This document shows, in pieces, positions 12,301-22,867 of a stretch of DNA of 64,000 bases. Below the pieces are notes generated by a model. The model had not been told where the DNA came from, ran no database searches, and saw only the letters and a list, made by a program, of their open reading frames with translations. The position numbers and the translations under genes are program-made. This stretch comes from Vombatus ursinus (lineage: Eukaryota > Chordata > Mammalia > Diprotodontia > Vombatidae): contig NW_020954576.1 of assembly GCF_900497805.2 (NCBI RefSeq), positions 75,158,605 to 75,222,604 on the forward strand, read 5' to 3'. Numbering within the stretch: position 1 is the first letter of the stretch; each line of letters starts with the position of its first letter.

Positions 12301-12690
12301 TAAAATCTAATTGCTTCTTTTTCAGTCATCTCTGGCTCAGTTGGGAGATATATTTTATCCCATGCTTCAAGGAGTTTTTCTAAGGGAGTTCCTTTGCAAC
12401 TCTTAAGTCTATGCTCCTATGATCCCTTAATAACCATGGATTGCCCAGTTATCAGGCTTCTCACCATCTGGACCAGAACCTCTGGAACCAGGCCTCTCAC
12501 CACCAAAACCTTGTCCAAGAGCATGGCCACAAACACCAGTCCAAACACATCTCACACATGTAGGCATCAAGCATCCCATTGCTATATTGGAATAAGGCAA
12601 AGAACCTAATGTCAAATGTGAATTAAAACAAGGCCCTGGGATACTGATTACCAAGTATTTACTATCCCAGTTTCCCAATTCAATTACTTC
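9340..12690 (-). mobile_element. Class I (gamma-like) endogenous retrovirus, broken fossil
   Basis: On the - strand, retroviral pol parts lie in the expected order. The end of the reverse transcriptase is at about 11200-11730, the RNase H region at about 10540-11200 and the integrase at about 9380-10300. The C-terminal integrase part resembles gammaretroviral integrases. Upstream, 11733-12690 is purine-rich on the + strand and could be the gag side; this part is uncertain. No envelope gene and no paired LTRs were recognised. The element is clearly broken, with roughly six or more interruptions, and looks old. Confidence 0.75.
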
Positions 12691-12739
12691 CTCCTCCCCT
12701 GTATTTGGAGGAGGAAAACAATCTGATTCCTCCCTTCAT

Positions 12740-13690
12740 CATCATAGGATCTTTTGGATGGAAATTCCAATCAGATCATACTTTGCTATTACCAACAATC
12801 ACCCTGTCTCAATCCCTAGGCTTCAGAATCACAAACTACTTAAGCAAAACCTCTCTTATCCTGCTGACAGTCCCTGCTCCTTCATCCCCATCTACCTTAG
12901 CCTTACCTTCCCTGCTCTGCCCTCCCTTCTATTGTGCTCTTTAAAACCCCTGTTCTGTTGTTTAAAAAAACTTCCTTTCATCTTAAACCTCTTTGTTTCG
13001 TACCCATTCCATCTTTCTGCATTCAAAGAAACCTAGCTTTCCCAAGAATACCCTACATCCCTGGCTTCCCTCTGCACTACTGAGCATTCCTCCTAAGGCT
13101 TTCTGGCATATACTCTTCCCAGGAGGAAGAGATGACATAGTCCTCGTTCTGAGCTGCCACTTTCTGACCCTTCCTCTTCCACAATTACTCAGCAACTTCA
13201 TCTCCTATGAAATTCCCTCCATCCAGGTAAATGGCCCTTTCCAGATGCTAGTTGTTATCTACCAGCTTCCAAGTCATTTCCCTTTTTTCTCAAACAGTTC
13301 AGCACCTGGCTAACAGTTTTCTTCTCCAGGTCACAAAACTTCATACTTGGAGATTTCAACACATATCCTGCTATCCCTTAAACACCCTCTCATTTTATTC
13401 ATTTTGTCCAACTCCTAGCACTCTTTTTTTGGCCACACACAGTATTGTATGTGGTTTTACCATCACCCATAGCTAGTCTTCCTCCATTATGAATAATCTA
13501 ACTTTCTTCTCCCTTGCTACAACCACATATCCTTTCTTCTCTTTTCTACCTGGCGCCTTCAAAATCCTCACTGCAGCATCCATTCACATCACCTCTTCCT
13601 TTTTTCCTATGCTATCAGCCCTACTCTACCTTCCATTTCCTCCCTTCACAATCTTAACACTATGGCTAACTCCATTTCTTGACAAAGAGG
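12740..13690 (+). mobile_element. L2/L3-type (CR1 clade) LINE, ORF2 endonuclease part
   Basis: This is a CT-rich, sense-oriented fragment of a CR1-clade LINE. One frame gives VVIYQLPSHFPFF, equivalent to the usual VYRPPS motif. Another gives a stretch equivalent to ILGDFN around 13340-13362. Both belong to the apurinic-type endonuclease of L2/L3 elements. The frame is broken many times. A related copy lies at 26030-26965. Confidence 0.65.
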
Positions 13691-13695
13691 TGATG

Positions 13696-14215
13696 GACTG
13701 AAGATGAAGAACAAGACATATGTTTTTGGACATAGCCAATAAGGGAATTTAATTTGCTTGACTATTTGTATTTGTTACAAGGGCTATGTTGTTGTTGTTT
13801 TTTTTCCTTTTTTTCTGAAAGGAGCAGGTAGAAAGATGGATTGGAGGGATATGAATAGTTTAGAAAAAAAAGTCATTGAGTTATCCTTTTCTTCTTTTTA
13901 AAAGAAGAGAATAGAAGGGAGGCCAGAAAGAAGCAGAATAACTTTGACAAGCCACAGGCTAAACATATACTTAAAAAGAAAAGCAAGTTATACATAAGAT
14001 AGATCTTCAGTTTCATGTATGATTCTATTTTTCTGTTCCACTATGTATATGGAAATGTTCATTTCATTTGGTATTTGCTAAGTTCAGGATAAAATTTTTT
14101 AAATGCTATAGTTAAACTCATTTCAACTCTATTACTATACTCTGCTCTCAATTCCTTTGGCCTGATGAATGTTAAAATTTGTCTTTACATGTAATTAGGA
14201 AAAAAAATATTATTT
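13696..14215. other. Unassigned intronic sequence
   Basis: No gene. The stretch from 13700 to 13800 looks like a repeat I have seen in marsupial DNA but cannot name, with a TTGTTGTTG run near 13788. The rest is AT-rich with A- and T-runs. Confidence 0.3.
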
Positions 14216-14221
14216 AAAAAA

Positions 14222-14470
14222 AAAATAGGAACCAGATTGTGGAGGGCTTTAAATGACAGACTGAGGATTTTGTATTTTATCCTAGAGACAATAGGGAGCC
14301 ACTGAATATTTTTCAGTAGGATAGTAGCATGCTTAAATTCATGTTTCAGGAATATCAACTTGGCAACTGTGTGAAAGACAGATTGGAGAGGGTGTAGAAT
14401 GGAAGAAAGGAAAACATTTAGGCTATTCCAAAAATACAGGAATGAGGTGATTAGTGCCTAAACCAGGACA
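14222..14470 (-). mobile_element. L2 fragment, antisense
   Basis: The + strand text AGATTGTGGAGGGCTTTAAA, then ATAGGGAGCCACTGAAT and CTTGGCAACTGTGTGAAAGA, is the reverse complement of the distal part of L2 ORF2. The same part is found at 27776-28290, 35050-35590 and, in sense, at 63300-63935. Confidence 0.7.
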
Positions 14471-14833
14471 AAAAAGTGGTGGAAGTAGAGAAAAGGGGAT
14501 GATAGAAGATAAGTTGTGGAGGTAGAATCAACACAATTTGGTAAATGTGGTAAGCTGGTGGTTGAGGAAAAAAAGAAAACTTAATTACAGCTATTGAAAT
14601 GAATTTGTTGCAGACTTTGAGCACAATTTCAAAAGAAAAGTTCCAAAAATGTCTTTCAGTGGAAGCCCTTTCAGTAAGCAAAAAGTCTCTCAAGGCAGCT
14701 ATTTTAAAAGAGACAACATTAATTTGGAAACGTAATTTCTGGAATGTTAAAAATAAATTATAATCTTACCTCCTACATGAAATGACCAGAGAGAAATTGC
14801 AAGGCAAAATATAAATAGGTGTCTCATAGTGTT

Positions 14834-14862
14834 GTGTGTATGTATGTGTGTGTGTGTGTGTG
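14834..14862. repeat. (TG)n microsatellite
   Basis: This is a short interrupted TG run (tgtgtgtatgtatgtgtgtg) inside intron 2. Confidence 0.85.
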
Positions 14863-15384
14863 AAGGGAAATTCAAAATTAGAAAAAGATCAAAGCAGTTG
14901 GGAGTATTTTGGAAGACTTTATGGAAAATGCAAATCTTAACTTGAACCTTTTAGAAAGTTTAGGGTTTGGATTGATAAAGGAGGGGGAAAGGAATTTAAG
15001 TCAGGAAAAAAACATCTTGAATTGAAGTGCTGAGGTAGAAATAAGCACATCATTTGTAGGGGCCAACAAGGAGTAGTCTGACTTGAGAGAACTGGCCATG
15101 TTATGGAACAGTAAAAGACGAAATTGACGGATAAATAAGACCAATGATTGTAAAACCTCAAAAGCCAACTGAGGAGTATAAATGTAATCTGATTAATCAT
15201 ACAGAGCTACTCTAGATTTTTAAGAAACAGTTTTAAGAAGATTAATCTGACAATAAATATTACTGACGTTAAAGGAAACATATCCAAGGACCTAATAATA
15301 TTTGTGCATACATAATTAAAAGTAGTTACATAACAATTAGGGTTTTTATTTATTATTTACTTAAACATGTTTAATTTTTTTCAG

Positions 15385-15409
15385 TCACGTGGAAGACAGA
15401 GACCTACAG
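15385..15409 (+). CDS. CATSPERE: CATSPERE 25-bp microexon c
   Basis: This is a very small exon between acceptor TTTTTTTCAG and donor GTAAAA. Its first base completes the Ser codon split at the end of exon b. The next eight codons read HVEDRDLQ, and it ends in phase 0. Sequence conservation is weak. The case rests on three points: the splice sites are good, the phases fit exons b and d, and the spacing fits. Between the FLWYF block of exon b and the WVYDPE block of exon d, inclusion leaves 14 residues, the same number I count in human between LWYY and VWAYDP. Skipping it would break the frame. Confidence 0.72.
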
Positions 15410-16190
15410 GTAAAATTAATTTTTTAATTCTGTATATCTTTTGAAGATATTTCTTACTTCTTACCTTTCTAATGCTCTAGAACAGTAATTTACAACTTTG
15501 ATGTTTCCTTAATATTGGGAAGAGGGTGCAAAAGCAGTGAAACAAAAATGAGATATCATAACTCAGAAAAAAATAGCGATTACTGCTTAAAATATTTTTG
15601 ATTATATAGTCAAAATATTTTCTGTTACTTTCAACAGTAATTTAATAAAATACCAGGCAATAGGACTTGGAATTCTGATTTATTTTTTCTTTAGCAATGT
15701 TGGGGTATTTAACAATGAGGGTCCTTTCCATGTCCTCTAAAATATCCCTCATATGGCTAACTCATAGGCTTCCAAGAGAAGAAGCAAAGAGAACCACAAA
15801 GTGGGTTGGGGTGTGAGGGTGTGGAGAAACAAGGTGCTAGTGAAGGAGATAGTGGGTGATGAGATCTATTTCAGTCCATGGTGTGAATCTAAAATCATAG
15901 AAATTTAACTACCATGATTAGAGTCCACTAGATCAATTTGAGCAATGCTTTTAGGAGTCCATGAAATAAATACAAATGTCTTGGATCTTTTTAACATTCA
16001 TATTTTCTTTATTATTATTAATAATCATCAACAAACATTAACATTTCAGGATATAAGGGATAAAAAAGGATTATATATGAAATCATGTACTTGTGTTATG
16101 TGATTATTTTTTAAAACATATGTTAAATTTAATAAGATTGCTCTGTTTGGGTCCCTTTCCGAACTTCTTTTTGGTTTTTTTGTCTGTTTT
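15410..16190. other. Intron 3, proximal part, nothing identified
   Basis: This AT-rich stretch follows the microexon. No repeat could be named, and no coding potential or RNA gene was seen. Confidence 0.5.
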
Positions 16191-16194
16191 TCCT

Positions 16195-16565
16195 GTTTCA
16201 CATCCATTCCACCCTTCCTTTCTCCTGCATGACACTAATAATGCCCCAGACCAGCTTAAATGTAATGATCACTCCCCTTTGCTCTCTGGAATTCCTTCAG
16301 ATGATTCAGATACCTGACTTTTATGCTAAGTATTCATCTCTGCTCCTGAATCTAAACTATTTAGTCTCAGATCACAACCTTATTATTTTAAAATACACTT
16401 TCCACAAATCTCTACCTACTAGACAACATTTAATTAAAAGTAATAGAAACCATCCATTAAAAACAATTGTCCTTGCCCCAAAGAAGGATATACTCACTGC
16501 TTTGGGGATCATATATGAAGTTACAAATTCAATAAACCTTCACAAAAGGAGTCTCCATTTTCAGT
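16195..16565 (+). mobile_element. L2/L3-type LINE fragment, end of endonuclease domain
   Basis: One frame contains VSDHNLII, equivalent to the SDHxxI motif at the end of the CR1-clade endonuclease domain. A basic stretch resembling the linker to the reverse transcriptase follows. It may be part of the same insertion as 12740-13690, now separated by later sequence, but that is inference. It is broken and old. Confidence 0.5.
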
Positions 16566-16587
16566 AATATATTTGTGTGTGTTGTTA

Positions 16588-17590
16588 ATTTTTTTCAAAT
16601 GTTTTATTTTTTCCAATTACATGTAAAAGCACTTTTTAACATTTATTTTTTAAAATTTTGAATCTAAATTCTCTACCTTCCTCTCTCCCTCATTCCCCTC
16701 TCCCCTCAGTGAGAAAGCAAACAATTTGATGTAAAACACATTTCCATTATTAGTCATGTTGTGAAAGAAAACACAGAGCAAAACAAAAACTCCAAGAAAA
16801 ATAAAGTTTTAAAAAGTATGCTTCAGTCTGCATTCAGATTCCATCAATTCTTTCTCTAGAGATGGATAGCATTTTTCATCATAAGTTCTTTGGAATTGTC
16901 TTGATTCATTGTATTGCTGAGAATAGCTAAATCCTTCACAGATGATCATCATACAGTATTGCTGTTACTGTACAAAATCTTGTTTCTACTCCTTTCATTT
17001 TGCATCAGTTCATGAAAGTCTTTCCAGGTTTTTCTGAAACCACCTGCTCATCATTTCTTCTTTTTTTCTGCTCTTCATTTCTTATAGCACAATAGTATTC
17101 CATTACTTTCATATACCACAACTTGTTCAGCCATTCCCCAATTGATGGGCATCCCTCAATTTTCAATTCTTTACCACCACAAAAACTGCCGCTAGAAATA
17201 TTTTTGCACATATAGGTCCTTTTCCTTTTTTTTAAAATTTCTTTGGGATATAAACCAAGTAGTAGTGTTACTGGATCAAAGGTCATAGTTTTATAGCCCT
17301 TTAAGCACAGTTCCAACTTGCTCTCTAGAATGATTAGATCAGTTCACAAGTGTACCAACAGTGCATTAATGTCCCAATTTTTCCACATCCCCTCCAACAT
17401 TTGTCATTTTACTTTTCTGTCATATTAGCCAGTCTGATAGGTGTGAGGTCAAAGTTGTTTTAATCTATTGCACTAATCCACCACTATTTCTTAGTCAGTA
17501 CCAGATTGTTTTGATGATTACTGCTTTGTAATAAAGTTTGAGATGGGTATAGTTAGGCCACCTTCCTTCACTCCAGTCATAAGAGCACTT
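16588..17590 (-). mobile_element. L1 3' end, antisense
   Basis: It starts with a T-rich run (poly-A of the - strand) and continues through the 3' UTR and the end of ORF2 in reverse. The CCATTCCCCAATTGATGGGC block is at 17131-17150 and the CCAACATTTGTCATTTTACT block at about 17394. At about 17465 the text jumps to a reverse transcriptase segment (TTAGTCAGTACCAGATTGTT), showing an internal deletion. Confidence 0.85.
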
Positions 17591-18442
17591 TCTAGACATA
17601 TTCTGTTACAAAAGAATCTACAAATACATACACTTACTGCAGGTAATTAACCTTATGTGTTCCACCTTTTCCCACTGCTTTTAAACTGACAAAATATTTT
17701 ATTTTGCACATTTCTATCCCGTATGTTATTGTTTTCCAATGAAGCATTCAGAGGACATTTTCTTCAGGCAATTAAATCTTACTTTGTTGCTTCCATGTGG
17801 CATGGGAGTGATATTGGTTTCTTAAAGTCCATACCAGAGGAGCACAGGTTCTGACATGTTCTACTAGAATAGAAGGTTGTTTTTTATTATAATTCTTGCA
17901 ACAGGGAGCAAAGCCAGAGCTGTGGATCTATGAATAGGTGGATACACAAGAATACTGAAGGGCTAGGGCTGTCCTGTACACTGGGGCCTTCCCGGAAATT
18001 GGGCCTAAACCTATCTTGACCACAGGTCAAGCCAGTCAGGGCAGCAGAAGGAAATGAGGCTTGAAGCTGTGGACTCATTTCTAAGTGACTGTGTGAAAAG
18101 ATGGCAACAAGGCCAAAGCAACCATATGTATTGGACTTCCAAGATTGAGGTAGAAATCAGTCACTGTGGAAGAGAGTGGGGGGCATAGTCCTGGAACCCA
18201 GATCCATATCCAGCTCACTGTCCCAATCCAAGGTTATGGAAGAGGACAAGAAAGTAGACTAGAAGGCAGCCACCCTATCCAAATCTGTGAAAGGGCAGCA
18301 ACAGTAACATCTAGACTTCAGAGAGAACTAAATCAGGAAGAACCTACTCACCTCATCCAAGAATATACAAGGAGCAGAACCTGATTCTGGCCACAAGAGC
18401 CCAGCATAGGAACTGAGGGTGGGAAGTAGGTAAACAAAATAG
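17591..18442. other. Unassigned intronic sequence
   Basis: No gene recognised. Open stretches of 63-72 codons at 17887-18078 and 18166-18384 have no recognisable motif. The higher GC at 17930-18060 could be an old LTR piece, but there is no positive evidence. Confidence 0.35.
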
Positions 18443-18453
18443 AACTCGTAATA

Positions 18454-21100
18454 GGAGGGCAGAACCTGGATGGTGGAGTGAAAGCAATGACTTGCTTGAG
18501 CTCTCCCCCAAACCTCTCCAAATACCTATAAAGAATGGCTCTAAACAAATTCTAAAGCAGCAGAACCCAAAAAAAGACAGAGTGAAACAAATTTCCAGCC
18601 CAAGACAGCCTGGATGGTTAATCAGAAAGGTATATCACTCCAGGCAGGGTGAGGAGCGCAGTTCGTCATGGGTGCGCAGGCTGCAGTGACTCTGGAGCAG
18701 GCCTCAGAGGACTAAAGGCAGACAGCTGTGGCGATTTCCAGACTTCTCAACCCACAAACACCAAAGATAATTTAGAAAGTCAGTGGGAAAGGTCTGTTTC
18801 TGCAGTGCTGAAAGAGGAGCACAGTGGGGTTCCAGTCCCATTCCCCAAGCGCAGCCCCAGGGTGGGGGCTGCCTCCTGAGCTTCCAGCCCACAGACTGAG
18901 GGGGAATCGAGTGGCTGATCAGAGGGGGATTGCAGGGATCTCTCTGCTGGTGCAGGATTCTCTTGCTTTGCCCATGGTTGGATCTGGGTCACAGTTCTGG
19001 GTGGCAGTCCTGGGGTGAGGAGGAGCGTTGGCATGGTGGAGCTTGTAGTGGCTGTGGAGAGGAAACCCTCCTCACAGTTCCAAGACAGAAAAGAGTGCTT
19101 CTGGTCACTCATAGAGCAGAGCACAGGCCAGGAAAGGAGTAAACACCTCGCCCTTGATCACAGCACCTTGGAAGAAAATTTACAGGTCCCTAGAAGTACC
19201 TCTGAAAGCAGCTGCACAAAACCCCTGAAGCTTGGGACAGTACATTCTCCACACTGGAAACAGACTCCTACCTTAACAAAGAGTTTATAACTCAAGTAAC
19301 TGGTCGGGATCATGAGCAAGCAGCACAAAAAGAGTCAGACTATATTATCTTACTTTGGTGACAAAGAAGATCAAAACATACAACCAGAAGAAGACAACGA
19401 AGCCAAAGCTCCTACATCCAAAGCCTCCAAGAAAAACATGAATAGGTCCCAGGCCATGGAAGAGCTCAAAAAGGATTTTGAGAAGGAAGTAAGAGAAGTA
19501 GAGGAAAAACTGAGAGTGATGCTGAAGGAGACCCAAAAAAATACTGAGGAAAATAACAACTTAAAAAATAGCTTAACCCAAATGGCAAAAGAGGTCCGAA
19601 AAGCCATTGAGGAGAAGAATGCCCTAAAAAGCAAAATTGGCCAAATGGAAAAGGAAGCCCAAAAGCTTACCAAAGAAAATGCTTCCTTAAAAATTAGAAT
19701 GGAGAAATTGGAAGCTAGTGACAATTTGAGAAATCAAGGCACTGTAACACTAATCAAAAGGAATGAAAAAATAGAAAAGAATGTGAAATATCTCACTGGA
19801 AAAACAACTGACCTGGAAAATAGATCCAGGAGAGAGAACTTAAAAATTATTGGACTATCTTAAAGCCATGATCAAAAAAAGAGCCCAGACATCATCTTTC
19901 AGGAAATTATCAAGGAAAACTGCCCTGATATTTCAGAACCAGAGGGCAAAATAGAAATTGAAAGAATTCACCAATCACCTCCCCAAAAGAAAACTCCTAG
20001 GAATGTTGTAGCCAAATTCCAGAATTCCCAGGTCAAGGAGAATATATTGCAAGCAGCAGAAAGAAAAAATTCAAATACTGTGGAAACACAATCAGGATAA
20101 CACAAGTTTTAGCAGTTTCTACATTAAGGGTCCGGAGGGCATGGAGTATGATATTCTGGAGGGCAAAGGAGATAGGGCTACAACCTAGAATCACCTACAC
20201 AGCAAAACTGAGTATAATCCTTCAGGGTAAAAAATGATCGTTCAATGAAATAGGGGACTTTCAAGCATTCCTGTGGAAGACCAGAGCTGAATATAAAATT
20301 TGACTTTCAAATACAAGACTCAGGTGAAATATGGAAGAGGTAAACAGGAAAGAGAAATCATTAGAGAATTATTAAGGTTGAACTCTTCACATTCTTGCAG
20401 GGAAAGATGACATTTGTAACTCATGAGTCCTTTGTCAGTATTAGGGTAGTGGGAAGGAAAAAATTATATGTATGTAGAGATAGATAGAGGGAACAGGGTG
20501 AGTTGAAGATGAAGGAAGATGAAGCAGTGATATCTGGAAAATAAAATTAAGAGATGAGAGAGAATTATACTGGGAGAAGGAGAAAGGGAGAAGTAGAATG
20601 GGGTAAAATATCTCACATGAAACAGACAAGAAAAGGCTTTTACAGTGAAGGGGAAATGCGGGAAGGTGAAAGGGAGTGAGTGAATCTTATTCTCATAGAT
20701 TTTGGCTTAAGGAGGGAATAACGTACACAATGGAGTATGGAAATCTATCTTACTCTACAGGAAAATAAGCGGGGAAGGGGACAAGAGAGCAGGAGGTTGA
20801 TAAGAGGGGAGAGCAGATTGGGGGAGGAGATAATCAAAAGCAAACACTTCTGAGGAGGGACAGGATCAAAAGAGAGAATAGAATAAATGGGGGGTAGGAT
20901 AGGATGAAGGGAAATATACTTAGTTTTTCATAATAGGACTACTATGGAAGAGTTTTGCATGACTACACATCTATAACCTGTACTGAGATGCTTGCCTTTT
21001 CAATGAGAGTGGATGGGGAGGGAGGAAGGGAGAAAATTTGTAACCCAAAGTTTTAAAAACACATGTTAAAAATAAAAAAATTAAAAGTAAATTAAAAAAA
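18454..21100 (+). mobile_element. HAL1 (half-L1), nearly full length, with target duplication
   Basis: This 2647-bp element has a GC-richer 5' UTR (18454-19311), an L1-type ORF1 from 19312, an inter-ORF/3' UTR purine-rich stretch (20340-21060) and an A-rich tail. There is no ORF2 at all: the ORF1 end runs into the untranslated part. That is the HAL1 plan, an L1 derivative that relies on full L1 enzymes. It is flanked by AACTCGTAATA (18443-18453) and AACTTGTAATA (21101-21111), an 11-bp target duplication with one mismatch. The 5' end matches the usual start, so it appears full length. Confidence 0.82.
19312..19863 (+). pseudogene. HAL1/L1 ORF1p, coiled-coil part, truncated by a stop
   Basis: This is the RNA-binding ORF1 protein of an L1-type element. 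The 183-residue frame starts MSKQHKKSQTILSYFGDKED. Residues about 45-165 are rich in Glu, Lys and Leu with heptad spacing, the trimer-forming coiled coil. It ends just after RRENLKIIGL, the start of the RNA-recognition part. A TAA at 19861 then stops it, but similarity to ORF1p continues past the stop (CPDISEPEGKIEIERIH, about 19921-19971) and further interruptions follow. The first half is well preserved for an element of this age. It is a dead copy. Confidence 0.85.
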
Positions 21101-21111
21101 AACTTGTAATA

Positions 21112-21604
21112 AAAGGAATGGATGCTATGGGTTAATAGAAGAGGATTTTTCATAAAGATGATATCCTGAGAGATTATAGAAAATCCCAGTTCACTCCTAT
21201 AAACTGTAGCAAATACCTAGAAAGGCCCCTAACAGACTAATAATAAAAGAAATACCAAAGGGAGCAGAAGTTCCTCCATTTAGTCCAGAACTTCTCTAAA
21301 AGATGGCGAGAAAAGGGCAGAGACTGGGAAAGAGGATTGATCTAGTAAAACAAGTGCCAACTTAAGGAAACACGGAAGTATGGAGAAGGTCACACTAGGG
21401 AAACCAAAAGGAATACTAGTAACCAGATTAAAAGCAAGCAAAAATGAGAAGGGGGAGCCAGTATCAGCTGCAATAATCAGTTGCTTAAAGTCATATTCGA
21501 ACTCTTCCCTGTCAGAAACACAAGTAAAGGGACACAACTATCCATAAGTCACCGTGCTGGGAGACAGGGCCTGGCTATGCACTTCTTAGAGCACTGACAT
21601 TCAC
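21112..21604. other. Unassigned intronic sequence
   Basis: No gene or nameable repeat was seen between the HAL1 and the following Mar1 SINE. Confidence 0.4.
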
Positions 21605-21874
21605 AACTAGTTGCTGTTGTTCAGTCATTTTCAATCATGTCTGACTCTTTGTGATCCCATTTAGGGTTTTCTTGGCAAAGATACTGCAGTGGTTTGCAAT
21701 TTCCTTATCCAGCTCCTTTTACAGATCAGAAAACCAAGGCAAACAGAGTTAAGTGACTTGCCCAGACTCATGCAGCTAATAAGTGTCTAAGGCCAGATTT
21801 GAACTCAGGAAGTTATATAAGTCTTTCTAACTCCATTCCTGGCACTCTATCCACTGAGCCACCTAGCTGCCCCA
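21605..21874 (-). mobile_element. Mar1-type CORE-SINE, antisense, full length
   Basis: In reverse it runs from the RTE-like tail (TTGTTCAGTCATTTTCAATC) through the CORE (AAGTGACTTGCCCAGACTCA) to the tRNA-like head (CACTCTATCCACTGAGCCAC, then CTAGCTGCCCC). It is about 270 bp, the full expected length. Confidence 0.88.
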
Positions 21875-22867
21875 TCACTACCAGAAACAGAGTTAATTCA
21901 TTACTTTTCCAAAAACATAGGGAGGACTATGCATGGGGTTTAAGACCAACAGGGTCTCCAGCCTTCCACTGGGGCCTATTAGGGAATTCACTGCAGGGAG
22001 GGTAACTAACCAAGAGAGGATCACGCAACGAGAAGAGATTAGATGATGACTGAATATGAGACATGGTAAATAGAAAAAAATACATTATTCATAAAGATGC
22101 ATCTTTCTACTGAAACTGGGACTCAGCCCCAAAAATGCTAGTCTCTGATCGATGAGCTATTGCGTTATTGTGCTTGGAATGAGGCCACCGTGCTACTTCC
22201 TAGATGTTTCCAAACCGTGCTATTATGTACCTACTCCCAACTCCAGTTTCCAACCCTAGTTCCCATTTAGAACATCCCCTACTCAAATGTAATCTCCTTG
22301 TGAGCAGAAGCTTACTTTTTACTTGTATTTGTATCTGCAGCACTTAGCACAGCACAATGCTAGTGCACAGAAAGTACATCTAATGGCATAGCATCTAACT
22401 ACGTCAAGTAAAAACTAATTAAATTGTAGGGACAAATAGCAATTTAAAAAAAAAGTAGAGGTCCTCAGGTTGATCCTTTCACAAGTAGGCAAATCTAACA
22501 AAAAGAGAGATAAAAAGTTAAGGACCTAAATTAAGAAAAGAAAATGGATATGCTAAATCTCTGGAGATTACTGAATTGGAATAAGAAGTAATATACCTAT
22601 CAGCTATATATGGAGACTTTACAAAACTGGGCCATGTATAGGGACATAAAATTTCATTAAATACACAGATATAGAAGAACGGATTCAAATTTAAATGGAG
22701 TCTAGAGATAATTCAACCCTAAGTAAATGATGAGTTAAAACCAAATGATAAAAAAAATCATTAAAGAAAATAATAACCATTAACTTACACCAAATAATTG
22801 AAAAAAAAACCGTGGAGGAATTTTATATTTCTAAACATTTTAATCAACAAATGAATGATTAGTACAA
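21875..22867. other. Unassigned intronic sequence with L2 3' trace
   Basis: No gene. Positions 22282-22375 resemble the L2 3' end in sense (AATCTCCTTGTGAGCAGAAG, then GCACTTAGCACAGCACAATG). The remainder is unassigned. Confidence 0.4.

Noticed and set aside
17005-17316. Open frames of about 100 codons on the - strand, repeated at 24166-24465, 38641-38891 and 41814-42104
   Set aside because: All translate the same end-of-ORF2 part of L1 (phrases like FCGGKELEIEG and LYPKEI recur). They are LINE fragments, not separate genes.
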